DNA of 47,288 nucleotides from Brumimicrobium sp051745635 (GCA_051745635.1 JBNJEH010000020.1:1-47288), one strand, 5' to 3'. Shown: positions 25,994 to 34,076, counted from the stretch's first letter. The notes: generated from the sequence alone by a model not told the origin. Numbers and translations: made by a program.

Positions 25994-26371
25994 ATGAGAG
26001 ATTCCCCTACTGTCGTTACGACGAATGTAGCAGTATTGAAAAAAGATTTAGGTTTTATCCGATCCACATTTTTTGATTCGGATACTGCTTTCGATTTACA
26101 GGAAGCAAAAAAACAGTATCAGGGTATTCTAGCCATTACGGAAGGGAAACCCTTTAAAGTTTTGGTAGACACAAGAAATTCCTGGATTGTACCTGAAAAG
26201 GAGGCACAAAACTACATATCTAATTTGGAGGGTAAAATTGCCGAAGCGATAATAGTTAAAACGTTGGCTGTTAGAATTTTATCAAAATTTTATATAAAAT
26301 TAAACGAAAAGGTTCCCTCAAAAGTGTTTACCGACGAGGATAAGGCAATCAAATGGTTGAAAGAACAATAA
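25994..26371 (+). CDS. STAS/SpoIIAA-like protein (DUF7793-like) inserted in the suf locus
   Basis: A 125-residue soluble protein. The middle reads GILAITEGKPFKVLVDTRNSW. The C-terminal half, IAEAIIVKTLAVRILSKFYIKLN then VPSKVFTDEDKAIKWLKEQ, fits the STAS/SEC14-like DUF7793 pattern (recognised, not searched). Its function is unknown; related folds take part in regulatory binding. The region is visibly more A/T-rich than sufD and sufS, and the gene has its own promoter, so it may have been inserted between sufD and sufS. No Fe-S ligand cysteines are present, so a direct role in cluster assembly is not indicated. Confidence 0.78.
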   Translation: MRDSPTVVTTNVAVLKKDLGFIRSTFFDSDTAFDLQEAKKQYQGILAITEGKPFKVLVDTRNSWIVPEKEAQNYISNLEGKIAEAIIVKTLAVRILSKFYIKLNEKVPSKVFTDEDKAIKWLKEQ

Positions 26372-26453
26372 TTTCAGCTGTCATTTACGTGATGAGTAGT
26401 TGTTTTCTTATCTGTAAGCAAACAGGTGAACATCATGATCTTCTGAGCGTTTA

Positions 26454-26461
26454 TACCTTTG
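26454..26461 (+). promoter_or_regulatory. -7 promoter box before sufS
   Basis: TACCTTTG matches TAnnTTTG and lies 18 bases before the sufS ATG. No TTG was seen at the usual upstream spacing. If active, it would allow sufS-sufE transcription separate from sufABCD. Confidence 0.4.
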
Positions 26462-26479
26462 TAAAAGAAATTAAGGATT

Positions 26480-27694
26480 ATGAATATCGAAGCAATAAGA
26501 GCGCAATTCCCGACATTACAACGCGAAGTCAATGGAAAACCATTGGTGTATTTCGATAACGGTGCCACTTCACAGAAACCCCAATCTGTGATTGATCGCA
26601 TCACGAAGTTTTATACAAATGAGAATGCAAATATCCATCGCGGTGTACACACCCTGAGTCAGGAAGCAACATCAAATTACGAGACGGCCCGCAAAACGAT
26701 TCAGGAATACATTGGAGCTTCATCTGAGGTCGAAATCATCTTCACCAAAGGAACGACAGACGGTATAAATTTGGTGGCTAATTCCTTTGGGGAACTCATG
26801 CAACCGGGCGATGAAGTGGTTATTTCTGCGATGGAACATCACTCCAATATTGTTCCGTGGCAAATGCTGTGCGAGAAAAAGGACTGCCGTCTCAAAATTT
26901 TACCCATGAATGAGCGGGGCGAGTTGATGCTGGATGAACTCGATCATCTCCTCACCGATCGCACAAAGTTAGTGGCAGTTACGCATATTTCGAATTCGCT
27001 GGGTACGATCAACGATGTCGAAAAAGTTATTGACAAAGCGCACGATGCGGGGGCTAAAGTGCTTATTGACGGTGCACAGAGCATTCAACATTTGAATGTC
27101 GATGTCGGCGAACTGGATTGCGATTTCTACGCTTTTTCAGGGCACAAGTTGTTTGGTCCTACAGGTGTTGGTGTCTTGTACGGAAAGCGCGAATTGTTAG
27201 AACAAATGCCGCCCTATCAGGGGGGAGGTGATATGATTAAAGAGGTTACCCTCGAGAAGACAACTTATAACACGCTTCCGCATAAATTTGAGGCAGGTAC
27301 GCCCAATATTGCCGGTGGAATTGGTTTGGGAGCTGCTTTTGAGTTTTTATCGAAACTCGATATGGCCGCTTTGGCTGAACATGAGCAGGATTTACTGGAA
27401 TACGCCACCGAACAGCTGAAAGCCATCGATGGGCTCAAAATTTATGGTAACGCAACTTCCAAGACGAGTGTGGTCTCGTTTTTAATAGAGGGCACGCACC
27501 CGTACGATGTCGGGACGTTGCTCGATAAGTTGGGAATAGCCGTGCGAACCGGACACCACTGTACGCAGCCCGTGATGCAGTTTTACAATATTCCGGGGAC
27601 AATACGCGCTTCATTTGCTTTTTACAATACACGTGAAGAAATTGATCGGATGATTGCAGGACTCGACCGCATAATACCGATGTTAAAAGACTAG
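26480..27694 (+). CDS. sufS: SufS-type cysteine desulfurase
   Basis: PLP enzyme that removes sulfur from cysteine and holds it as a persulfide for Fe-S assembly. The 404 residues have the type II (SufS/CsdA) features: PLP Lys223 in FSGHKLFGPTG, the AMEHHSNIVPW segment, and active Cys361 in RTGHHCTQPVM with the short type II loop. sufE, its activator, begins 4 bases after its stop. Confidence 0.97.
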   Translation: MNIEAIRAQFPTLQREVNGKPLVYFDNGATSQKPQSVIDRITKFYTNENANIHRGVHTLSQEATSNYETARKTIQEYIGASSEVEIIFTKGTTDGINLVANSFGELMQPGDEVVISAMEHHSNIVPWQMLCEKKDCRLKILPMNERGELMLDELDHLLTDRTKLVAVTHISNSLGTINDVEKVIDKAHDAGAKVLIDGAQSIQHLNVDVGELDCDFYAFSGHKLFGPTGVGVLYGKRELLEQMPPYQGGGDMIKEVTLEKTTYNTLPHKFEAGTPNIAGGIGLGAAFEFLSKLDMAALAEHEQDLLEYATEQLKAIDGLKIYGNATSKTSVVSFLIEGTHPYDVGTLLDKLGIAVRTGHHCTQPVMQFYNIPGTIRASFAFYNTREEIDRMIAGLDRIIPMLKD

Positions 27695-27698
27695 AAGA

Positions 27699-28115
27699 AT
27701 GGATACAATTGCAGAAAAAGAACAAGCGATTATTGACGAATTTTCAATCTACGATGATTGGATGGATAAATACGAATACATCATCGAGCTGGGAAAAGAC
27801 CTGCCGCTCATCGACGACGCCGACAAGACCGAAGATAAGTTGATTAAAGGCTGTCAATCCCGCGTATGGCTCAATGCTGAAAAAGATAAAGGTAAAATGA
27901 AATACACTGCAGATTCCGATGCTATTATAACCAAAGGGATCATAGCATTGCTTATTCGCGTTTTGAACAACGAAAAACCAGAAGACATCGCAAAGGCGGA
28001 ACTGCACTTTATTAAAGCTATCGGTTTGCAGGAACACCTTTCTCCAACGCGTTCGAATGGATTGGTGAGTATGGTCAAGCAAATGAAGATGAATGCTTTA
28101 AAACAAGTTTCTTAA
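27699..28115 (+). CDS. sufE: Sulfur acceptor SufE
   Basis: Accepts persulfide from SufS and hands it to SufB. The 138 residues include IELGKDLPLIDDADKTEDKLIKGCQSRVWL, with sulfur-acceptor Cys52, and HLSPTRSNGLVSMVKQMK at the C-terminal part, both typical of SufE. It follows sufS by 4 bases. A small lipoprotein gene begins directly after its stop codon (TAAATG). Confidence 0.97.
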   Translation: MDTIAEKEQAIIDEFSIYDDWMDKYEYIIELGKDLPLIDDADKTEDKLIKGCQSRVWLNAEKDKGKMKYTADSDAIITKGIIALLIRVLNNEKPEDIAKAELHFIKAIGLQEHLSPTRSNGLVSMVKQMKMNALKQVS

Positions 28116-28361
28116 ATGAAGCAGAAATTGTTATCAACGATGATTTTTTTCGGTGCGCTGGTCGCGATGACGACAACATCTTGTCAGGATCCCGAATTAG
28201 ACGCGATGATGGAGGAATATTGTGCGTGCATACGGGAAGCGCGCTACGATCAATCTGCTCACAGTGCTTGCCGCGAACTGATGGATAGCATTCAGGAAAA
28301 ATATAAACATCAACCGCGCAAACTAAATACTGTGCTGGAAAAGACCAATGATTGTTATTGA
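28116..28361 (+). CDS. Small Cys-containing lipoprotein, last gene of the suf run
   Basis: An 81-residue predicted lipoprotein not assigned to a family. The signal MKQKLLSTMIFFGALVAMTTTSC ends in a lipobox-like TTSC (Cys23). The short mature part has four more cysteines (36, 38, 52 and 80), including a CAC pair, and is otherwise charged and helical. Its ATG touches the sufE stop, so it must be co-transcribed and probably translationally coupled. Paired cysteines could form disulfides in the periplasm or bind metal; this is inference from composition only. Confidence 0.72.
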   Translation: MKQKLLSTMIFFGALVAMTTTSCQDPELDAMMEEYCACIREARYDQSAHSACRELMDSIQEKYKHQPRKLNTVLEKTNDCY

Positions 28362-28432
28362 TTATAAGGAATAGAGGCGGGTTCTATTCATCAAATGATG
28401 TATCAGACAGAAATAAGTTGTAAATAATAAAT

Positions 28433-28807
28433 CTACTGATCAATACTTTCGAGGAAGCGGCTGAAATTCTTATTCTTAACAACTGCTGCCTTTCCGAGGA
28501 TCAACAAGTTATTTGGTTTGTTGCGTTCCAGCCACATCGTAAAATTTGATTTAGTAGCAGCGAGTGTGCCATTGATATCTACTTTATATCCCGGTTTGTT
28601 GCTTTCTGTCAAGAACGTGTGCGTTTCCTCATCTTCTTTTGAAAAGGTGTGATTTTCGTGAAAAACGACGACTGCATCTACGCGCTCAAGGAGCTCGCTG
28701 TTCTTTTGTTCAACGGTAACAGCTTCAATACGCTTGCTATCGGTCCATTCTTCAATTGATTTACCAAAAGCATTATTGTCGATTACGTAAACTGTTTGTA
28801 TAGTCAT
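28433..28807 (-). CDS. Hypothetical soluble protein
   Basis: A 124-residue protein I do not recognise. There is no signal peptide or membrane span. The opening TIQTVYVIDNNAFGKSIEEW and the later VDAVVVFHENHTF and NNLLILGKAAVVKNKNFSRFLE alternate strand and helix in the manner of a small Rossmann-like fold. That the frame is real is supported by a strong upstream promoter (28854-28883), a fitting ATG and codon usage similar to the neighbours. It stands alone on the minus strand between the suf locus and a response regulator. Confidence 0.7.
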   Translation of the reverse strand: MTIQTVYVIDNNAFGKSIEEWTDSKRIEAVTVEQKNSELLERVDAVVVFHENHTFSKEDEETHTFLTESNKPGYKVDINGTLAATKSNFTMWLERNKPNNLLILGKAAVVKNKNFSRFLESIDQ

Positions 28808-28853
28808 TTTCTATTTACTTAATGGGCCCTTACATCCCGTTAAAATCGGAGCA

Positions 28854-28883
28854 CAAAAATAATGACTTCTGCGTAAATTCAAA
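28854..28883 (-). promoter_or_regulatory. Promoter of the hypothetical gene 28433-28807
   Basis: Read on the minus strand: TTTG (28883-28880), an 18-base spacer, then TATTTTTG (28861-28854). Both boxes match the Bacteroidota consensus. Transcription would start near 28847, giving a leader of about 40 bases. Confidence 0.6.
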
Positions 28884-28978
28884 CTGATAATCGATAATAA
28901 AAATACATTATTCCCGGAGGGGTGAAATCCTAAACTGATTTGAGGAGAAACACCTGTTGTCAAGGTGTTAACGAAGGA

Positions 28979-29653
28979 TTAAAATTCTTTAAATTTATAC
29001 CCGACACCTTTAACAGTGGAGATGTAATCTTTGCCAATTTTTTCGCGCAATTTACGCACGTGTACATCGATCGTTCGGTCACCCACAATGATGTTCGATC
29101 CCCAGACCTTATCCATGATGACATCGCGTTCAAAGACATTGCCTGGTTTTGAGGCGAGAAGTGCAAGTAATTCAAACTCTTTGCGCGGTAGATGGATGGT
29201 TTGACCATTCAAATAAACCAGATATTTTTCGCGATCAATTTTTAGGCCATCTGGAACAGTTTTCGATTTTGCGGGCTTTCTCTTCCTCCTCAAAAGTGCT
29301 TTGATGCGGCTAATTAAAACCTTGGGCTTAACGGGTTTTGCGATATAGTCGTCACCTCCCGCATCGAGTCCGGCAATCTGACTGTAATCCTCACTTCGGG
29401 CGGTTAAAAAACAGATGATGACCTCGTCGTATACTTGATTTTTTCTTATTTGGTCACAGACCTCGATACCGTCAGTGTCCGGCATCATAACGTCGAGCAA
29501 TATCAAGTCAACGGATGGATGTAATTCCGCGAGCCGCTCGAGACCTGTTCGTCCATCGTGAGCCATGGTCACTTCAAAGCCTTCTTTTTTTAAGTTATAG
29601 GCAATGAGTTCACGAATTTCTTCTTCATCATCAATTATTAAGACGTGATCCAT
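28979..29653 (-). CDS. OmpR/PhoB-family response regulator (orphan)
   Basis: A two-component DNA-binding regulator of 224 residues. The receiver domain (1-120) has acidic pocket Asp8-Asp9, phosphorylation site Asp54 (LLDVMMP), Thr85 and Lys106 (AKPVKP). A winged-helix effector domain (about 130-224) ends with RTIDVHVRKLREKIGKDYISTVKGVGYKF. No histidine kinase gene is adjacent, so its partner is elsewhere. A hairpin with a 7-bp stem lies just past its stop (28949-28969) but has a weak U-tract. A -7 box TATCTTTG is at 29673-29680. Confidence 0.95.
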   Translation of the reverse strand: MDHVLIIDDEEEIRELIAYNLKKEGFEVTMAHDGRTGLERLAELHPSVDLILLDVMMPDTDGIEVCDQIRKNQVYDEVIICFLTARSEDYSQIAGLDAGGDDYIAKPVKPKVLISRIKALLRRKRKPAKSKTVPDGLKIDREKYLVYLNGQTIHLPRKEFELLALLASKPGNVFERDVIMDKVWGSNIIVGDRTIDVHVRKLREKIGKDYISTVKGVGYKFKEF

Positions 29654-29672
29654 ATTTCATTATTGTTGATAC

Positions 29673-29680
29673 CAAAGATA
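29673..29680 (-). promoter_or_regulatory. -7 promoter box for the response regulator gene
   Basis: TATCTTTG on the minus strand, 19 bases before the ATG. The nearest upstream TTG is 24 bases away, longer than usual. Confidence 0.4.
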
Positions 29681-30008
29681 ATAAATTTATGACGCATCAC
29701 AGCACAATCTACTCGACCCACGCGCTGTTGTTTGTAGCGCTCAAAGGTAAACATCGAAGGCTTAACACTATTTTAAAACCAATCTCATTATTGTATTCCT
29801 AAAATCCTGCTGATAGCGAATTAATCGCTCTAATAGCCTGTTTAATCTTATGTGAAATGGATTGATAGCATCGTTTGTGTGACAAACCAGTACTGGCTTT
29901 CGACGAATGTGACCAGCCGCGTGGTCGATTGTTGGAAATCTCTGAATCTTGAAAAATAGGGCCTGTGAAAATACCTTTTAGATGTTTTTTTTATCAGTTC
30001 TTTCTACT
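29681..30008. other. Intergenic region without recognised genes
   Basis: No coding frame or tRNA was seen. Short dyads are present: a 10-bp palindrome CCAGTACTGG at 29887-29896, GTTTGT/ACAAAC arms just before it, and AGCGA...TCGCT near 29817-29831. They could be operator sites for the adjacent response regulator but nothing ties them to it. Confidence 0.4.
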
Positions 30009-30090
30009 TACCTTTGCGCCCAGTAGTAGTAGGTTAGGTTGATTAGTGTGATAAGAGCTTGGAACGCCTGTTCCGAGCTCTTATTTTTTT
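30009..30090 (+). ncRNA. Candidate small RNA (about 70 nt) with its own promoter box and terminator
   Basis: TACCTTTG at 30009-30016 would start RNA near 30023. A strong terminator ends at 30090. The span between has no reading frame of useful length, and no plus-strand gene lies within 1.6 kb upstream that the terminator could serve. The upstream TTTG element is not clear (only a T-run at 29985-29992). Evidence is the arrangement alone; no known RNA family was recognised. Confidence 0.45.
30051..30090 (+). terminator. Strong rho-independent terminator of the candidate small RNA
   Basis: A 15-bp stem, ATAAGAGCTTGGAAC (30051-30065) with 30070-30084, containing one U-G wobble, has a GCCT loop and is followed by seven T residues. 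The minus strand has no matching U-tract, so it acts on plus-strand transcripts. Confidence 0.85.
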
Positions 30091-30224
30091 GACGTACAGT
30101 GTAATTGACCAAATGGCGAAAAATCCTTGATTGATTTTAAAAAGCTTTACTTGATAGGGAAAAGTTTCAGTTAAACATATTACTTTTTATTGAGGTAAAT
30201 AGATTTTTAGCGCTCACCTTTTAC

Positions 30225-30232
30225 TATTTTTG
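30225..30232 (+). promoter_or_regulatory. -7 promoter box for the LuxE/PaaK-like gene
   Basis: TATTTTTG, an exact match, ends 16 bases before the TTG start codon at 30249. No TTG at the usual distance upstream. Confidence 0.4.
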
Positions 30233-30248
30233 TAGTAAAATCAAGTCG

Positions 30249-31217
30249 TTGCAGAGGAATGAACTCATAGACCGCATCTTTTCGATCCGTAAAAATTCGG
30301 ATTTCCAACAGCTCGCGCTGGATGTCTTTGCTTATCAATATAAACACCAACCGGTCTACCGCGAATTTTGCGAGCACTTGAACCGAACGCAGCCACAAAG
30401 CCTGCAGGAAATCCCATTTTTGCCGATTGCTTTTTTTAAATCGGCAGTCATCGGAAATCCTTCAGGAACGTGTTTTATGAGTTCGGGCACGTCTGGTATG
30501 CAGCGCAGTCGCCATTGGGTTAATGACATGACCGTATACGAACGCTCTTTTCGGACCACATTTTCAGAATTGTTGGAGCCACCTGAAGACACCATAATCC
30601 TGGCGCTATTGCCCAACTACGTTGAACAGGGAGATTCTTCGCTCGTTTATATGGTCGATCGGCTCATACGATGGTCAGACCATCAGGTTTCAGGATTTTA
30701 CCTGGACGACGAACCAGCTTTTAAAGATGCTTTAAACAGTGCACGTCAAACGAACCGAAAAATTATTGTTTTTGGCGTTTCTTTTGCTTTGCTGAACCTG
30801 GCGGAACAACAGGTCGATTTGTCCGGAGTGACCGTCATTGAAACGGGAGGAATGAAAGGGCGCCGCAGAGAAATGGTCCGCGAGGAACTGCACGAACGGC
30901 TCAGAGAAGGATTTCGGGTAGAAAAAATTTATTCAGAATACGGAATGACAGAATTGCTTTCACAGGCATATACTTCGGGAGACGAGTGGTTTAAACCGGC
31001 TCGGTGGATGTGCGTTTTGATTCGCGATGTCAACGATCCATTTGCCGCGCTTTCCGAACGGCGAACGGGAGGAATCAATGTTATAGATCTGGCGAATATT
31101 GACAGTTGCGCTTTCATTGCTACGGATGATCTCGGTCGCAAATCGGGCGAACAGTTTCAGGTGGTTGGTCGTTTTGACCAAAGTGATATGCGAGGTTGTA
31201 ATTTATTAGTACATTAG
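30249..31217 (+). CDS. LuxE/PaaK-like acyl-protein synthetase or acyltransferase
   Basis: A 322-residue cytoplasmic protein of the adenylate-forming (ANL) type. The phosphate-loop motif is SSGTSGMQRSRHW at about 77-89, and the later adenine-site motif YSEYGMTELLSQAY is near 227. The length (without the usual C-terminal subdomain of full ANL enzymes) and sequence fit the LuxE/acyl-protein synthetase group. Members activate a fatty acid or aryl acid as an acyl-adenylate; the substrate here is unknown. The start is TTG at 30249, since the next Met is at residue 76 inside the phosphate loop. It is not in an operon with luciferase-type genes. Confidence 0.85.
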   Translation: MQRNELIDRIFSIRKNSDFQQLALDVFAYQYKHQPVYREFCEHLNRTQPQSLQEIPFLPIAFFKSAVIGNPSGTCFMSSGTSGMQRSRHWVNDMTVYERSFRTTFSELLEPPEDTIILALLPNYVEQGDSSLVYMVDRLIRWSDHQVSGFYLDDEPAFKDALNSARQTNRKIIVFGVSFALLNLAEQQVDLSGVTVIETGGMKGRRREMVREELHERLREGFRVEKIYSEYGMTELLSQAYTSGDEWFKPARWMCVLIRDVNDPFAALSERRTGGINVIDLANIDSCAFIATDDLGRKSGEQFQVVGRFDQSDMRGCNLLVH

Positions 31218-31272
31218 TATGTGGAACATTTTTTGTTTGTATAATTGTGAAACGTAAAAAGAAATTGAAAAC

Positions 31273-31803
31273 ATGAGAACATTATTTTTATTTATGGTAT
31301 TAGTTGTTTTGGGTAGTTGTGCAACTAAGGTACCTTATACAGAAAAGGTGAAAAAGGAATTTGGACTGACAGCTGAAAAAATGAAAAAAGTTCAGTTTTA
31401 TAACTCGGAAACCATCATATTAGAACGTAGCGAAGACCAGGAGGTGGTGTCGTCTACCAATGATGACGGGGCGCTCGTTTCATCTCAACGTTCCACTTCT
31501 GAACGCATCGTAATTCCCGCGCAAAGCAAATGTGTCTTTGAAGAACTGGAAGAAGATGGCACTGTTCAGATTCGATTTGAAATGGGACCTGGTCGGGTTT
31601 TGCGTTTCACTGAGCGAAAAAACACCTCGAACGGGCGGTATTACCTCGAAGCACAATGGAAAAATGGTAAAGGAGAACTCGATTATGGCGGATCCGTTTA
31701 TTATGCTGTTCGCAACAGTTCTTCGTCGTACCTCATGGTGAAATTGAAAAAGTGGAAGAAAAACAAACGAAGCGATCGCGTCGTTAAAGGCATGGATGTG
31801 TAA
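31273..31803 (+). CDS. Hypothetical lipoprotein
   Basis: A 176-residue protein with signal MRTLFLFMVLVVLGSC and lipobox LGSC (Cys16). The mature part is beta-rich: RIVIPAQSKCVFEELEEDGTVQIRFEMG followed by VLRFTERKN and GGSVYYAVRNSSSSYLMVKL, with a basic C-terminal tail. I do not recognise the family. A single-domain envelope protein is likely. It lies 55 bases after the LuxE-like gene on the same strand and may share its transcript. Confidence 0.82.
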   Translation: MRTLFLFMVLVVLGSCATKVPYTEKVKKEFGLTAEKMKKVQFYNSETIILERSEDQEVVSSTNDDGALVSSQRSTSERIVIPAQSKCVFEELEEDGTVQIRFEMGPGRVLRFTERKNTSNGRYYLEAQWKNGKGELDYGGSVYYAVRNSSSSYLMVKLKKWKKNKRSDRVVKGMDV

Positions 31804-31852
31804 CTTATTAAACGCGTAAAATGCAATTAATGTATGCATAATACATGAGAAG

Positions 31853-31938
31853 TAAATTTGTCAGGACAAAAAGTTAGTTTTCGTAGCATTACGGCAACGA
31901 GATTTTCAGGAGGAGAGCAACTACTTTCCTCCTTTTTT
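31853..31938 (+). ncRNA. Candidate ppk1 leader RNA or small RNA ending in a terminator
   Basis: TAAATTTG at 31853-31860 is an exact -7 match. The stem AGGAGGA (31908-31914) with TCCTCCT (31927-31933) and six T residues lies 26 bases before the ppk1 start. There is no room for a standard promoter between the terminator and ppk1, so either ppk1 is reached by read-through (attenuation) or the interval makes a separate RNA of about 70 nt. It could also simply terminate the lipoprotein transcript. Choosing between these needs transcript data. Confidence 0.4.
31908..31938 (+). terminator. Rho-independent terminator upstream of ppk1
   Basis: Seven-bp stem with a 12-base loop, then six T residues. 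It lies 105 bases after the lipoprotein stop and 26 before the ppk1 ATG. Confidence 0.65.
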
Positions 31939-31964
31939 GATTTCAAAACAGGATATTAGACGGT

Positions 31965-34016
31965 ATGAAAAAGTTGATTAATCGAGAATTAAGCTGGCTC
32001 TCTTTTAACGAGCGCGTTTTGCAAGAAAGTTTGAATCGCGACGTTCCGTTGATTGAACGGCTGCGTTTTCTGGGGATTTATTCCAATAATCTGGACGAAT
32101 TTTTTCGCGTGCGCGTAGCGAATTTACACCGCATGATTGGCATTAAAAATCAACGCATTGACGGATTCAAAGGATCTCCTAAAGCCTTGTTGGCCGAGGT
32201 GCAGGATACGATCAAACAGCAGCGAAGATATTATGACCTGTCCTATCAGCGACTGCTCAAGGAGATGGAGGAAAATGGGATTTACCATTTTAACGAAGCG
32301 GAAATTCCGGACGATTTGAGCGATGATCTCTACAATCATTATCAGGAAGAGGTGAAACAGGATATCGTTCCCGTAATGTTAGAAAAAAAGCGCAAGTTTC
32401 CGCGATTGCGCGATAAAGAAATCTATCTCGCTATAAAAATGGAGTGCGGCAAAAAACGAAAAGTGCGGTATGCGCTCATTCAAGTGCCCGCGCAACACCA
32501 CCGCTTCATTACATTTAAAAGAGATGGGAAGGTGTACGTCATTCTCCTGGATGATCTCATTCGGCGCTTCATGAAAGAGGTTTTCGCAATTTTCGAACCG
32601 GAGGATATTCGGGCATACACCTTTAAATTTACCCGCGATGCCGAATTGAACATTGACGACGATTATTCCATTTCCATGTACGAAAAAATGGAGGAGAGTA
32701 TCGAGCAGCGAAAAAAAGGGGAGGCGTTGCGCTTTGTGTATGATGAAAACATGGAGGAAGATCTCCTGAATTTCCTGAAAAAAGCGATTGGCATCGAAGG
32801 TGATGACCACGTGGCTCCCGGTGGGAGGTACCACAACTTTAAAGATCTGATGAGCTTCCCTTCGTTTAAAAAAGAAGCATTTGTTTTCCCTCCTCAACCT
32901 CCTGTTGTAGCGCCCGAATTCAATAGCACTTCTTCTGTGATCAAAAAAATCCTCAAGAAAGATGTGCTCTTGCATTATCCTTATCAAAAATTTGATCATG
33001 TCGTTGACCTGTTAAGAGAAGCCGCTATTGATCCGAAAGTGCGCGAAATAAAGATCAATATTTACCGCGTCGCCAAACGCTCACAGGTGATTAATGCGTT
33101 GATTAATGCCATCAAAAATGGAAAGTTGGTGACCGTTGTCGTTGAATTGCAAGCCCGGTTCGACGAAGAAAACAACATGTATTGGTCGAACATCATGCGC
33201 GAACATGGTGCAAAGCTCATTTTTGGAGTTCCCGGCTTGAAAGTGCATGCAAAGCTCATACAGATCACCCGAATTTCAGGAAAAAAAGAACAGCTGATCA
33301 CGCACGTGGGTACGGGAAATTTCCACGGCGGTACCGCAAAAGTTTACTCTGATCTCAGTTTACTGACGGCCCGGCGGGAAATTGCTACTGAAGTCAAAAA
33401 AGTATTCAACTTACTGGAAAATAATATCGAACGCGCCATGTATCGCCGTTTGTTTGTTTCTCCTTTTAATACGAGAAGAAAATTCAGTGCGCTCATTAAT
33501 CAGGAGATTAAGAATGCGAAAAAAGGACTGCCGGCGCGCATTGACATCAAGTTGAACAATCTGGTGGATAATTCGCTGATCAACAAACTGTACGAGGCGA
33601 GTAAAGCAGGTGTAAAAATAAGATTAATTGTGCGCGGAATTTGCTGTCTGGTTCCCCAAGAACCGCGCATCAGTGAGAATATCGAAGTTATCAGTATTGT
33701 TGGGCGTTACCTGGAACATGCACGTTTCTTTATCTTTCACAATGATGGAACACCAAAATATTTTATTTCCTCGGCGGACTGGATGACTCGTAACCTCGAT
33801 AAACGTATTGAAGTTACGACTCCTATCTACGATGAAGATATACAACAGGAATTATCTTTTATTTTCGAAACGCAGTGGAGGGATAATACGAAAGCTCGGA
33901 TCGTCGATAAAGCTTCAAAGAATAAGTTGAAGCCTCAAGATGTTGAAGGGAAGCAGGTTAACGCGCAGGATGAGTTGTATAAATACTATCAACGCAAAAC
34001 GGAACGAAAGTCGTAA
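31965..34016 (+). CDS. ppk1: Polyphosphate kinase 1
   Basis: Reversible polymerisation of ATP gamma-phosphate into polyphosphate. The 683 residues begin INRELSWLSFNERVLQES (N-terminal domain) and contain both HKD-like catalytic regions: GVPGLKVHAKLIQI with His428, the predicted phospho-histidine, and YLEHARFFIFHNDG with His585. HVGTGNFHGGTAKVYSDLSLLTA lies between them. Length is standard. The exopolyphosphatase-type gene follows after 60 bases, the usual pairing for polyphosphate synthesis and breakdown. Confidence 0.98.
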   Translation: MKKLINRELSWLSFNERVLQESLNRDVPLIERLRFLGIYSNNLDEFFRVRVANLHRMIGIKNQRIDGFKGSPKALLAEVQDTIKQQRRYYDLSYQRLLKEMEENGIYHFNEAEIPDDLSDDLYNHYQEEVKQDIVPVMLEKKRKFPRLRDKEIYLAIKMECGKKRKVRYALIQVPAQHHRFITFKRDGKVYVILLDDLIRRFMKEVFAIFEPEDIRAYTFKFTRDAELNIDDDYSISMYEKMEESIEQRKKGEALRFVYDENMEEDLLNFLKKAIGIEGDDHVAPGGRYHNFKDLMSFPSFKKEAFVFPPQPPVVAPEFNSTSSVIKKILKKDVLLHYPYQKFDHVVDLLREAAIDPKVREIKINIYRVAKRSQVINALINAIKNGKLVTVVVELQARFDEENNMYWSNIMREHGAKLIFGVPGLKVHAKLIQITRISGKKEQLITHVGTGNFHGGTAKVYSDLSLLTARREIATEVKKVFNLLENNIERAMYRRLFVSPFNTRRKFSALINQEIKNAKKGLPARIDIKLNNLVDNSLINKLYEASKAGVKIRLIVRGICCLVPQEPRISENIEVISIVGRYLEHARFFIFHNDGTPKYFISSADWMTRNLDKRIEVTTPIYDEDIQQELSFIFETQWRDNTKARIVDKASKNKLKPQDVEGKQVNAQDELYKYYQRKTERKS

Positions 34017-34076
34017 GCATTTTTACTTTTATTTCAGTGAAAATATTCGTAACATTATACAAAACGAATATACTAA

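Noticed and set aside
26286..26301. 16-bp A/T palindrome inside the DUF7793-like gene
   Set aside because: Lies in coding sequence and is explained by A/T-rich codons; no second copy was noticed.
26353..26559. 68-residue frame between the DUF7793-like gene and sufS
   Set aside because: Overlaps both real genes in another frame and contains the sufS promoter region.
28369..28389. GAATAGA/TCTATTC hairpin after the suf run
   Set aside because: Stem of 7 bp without a T-tract; too weak to call a terminator.
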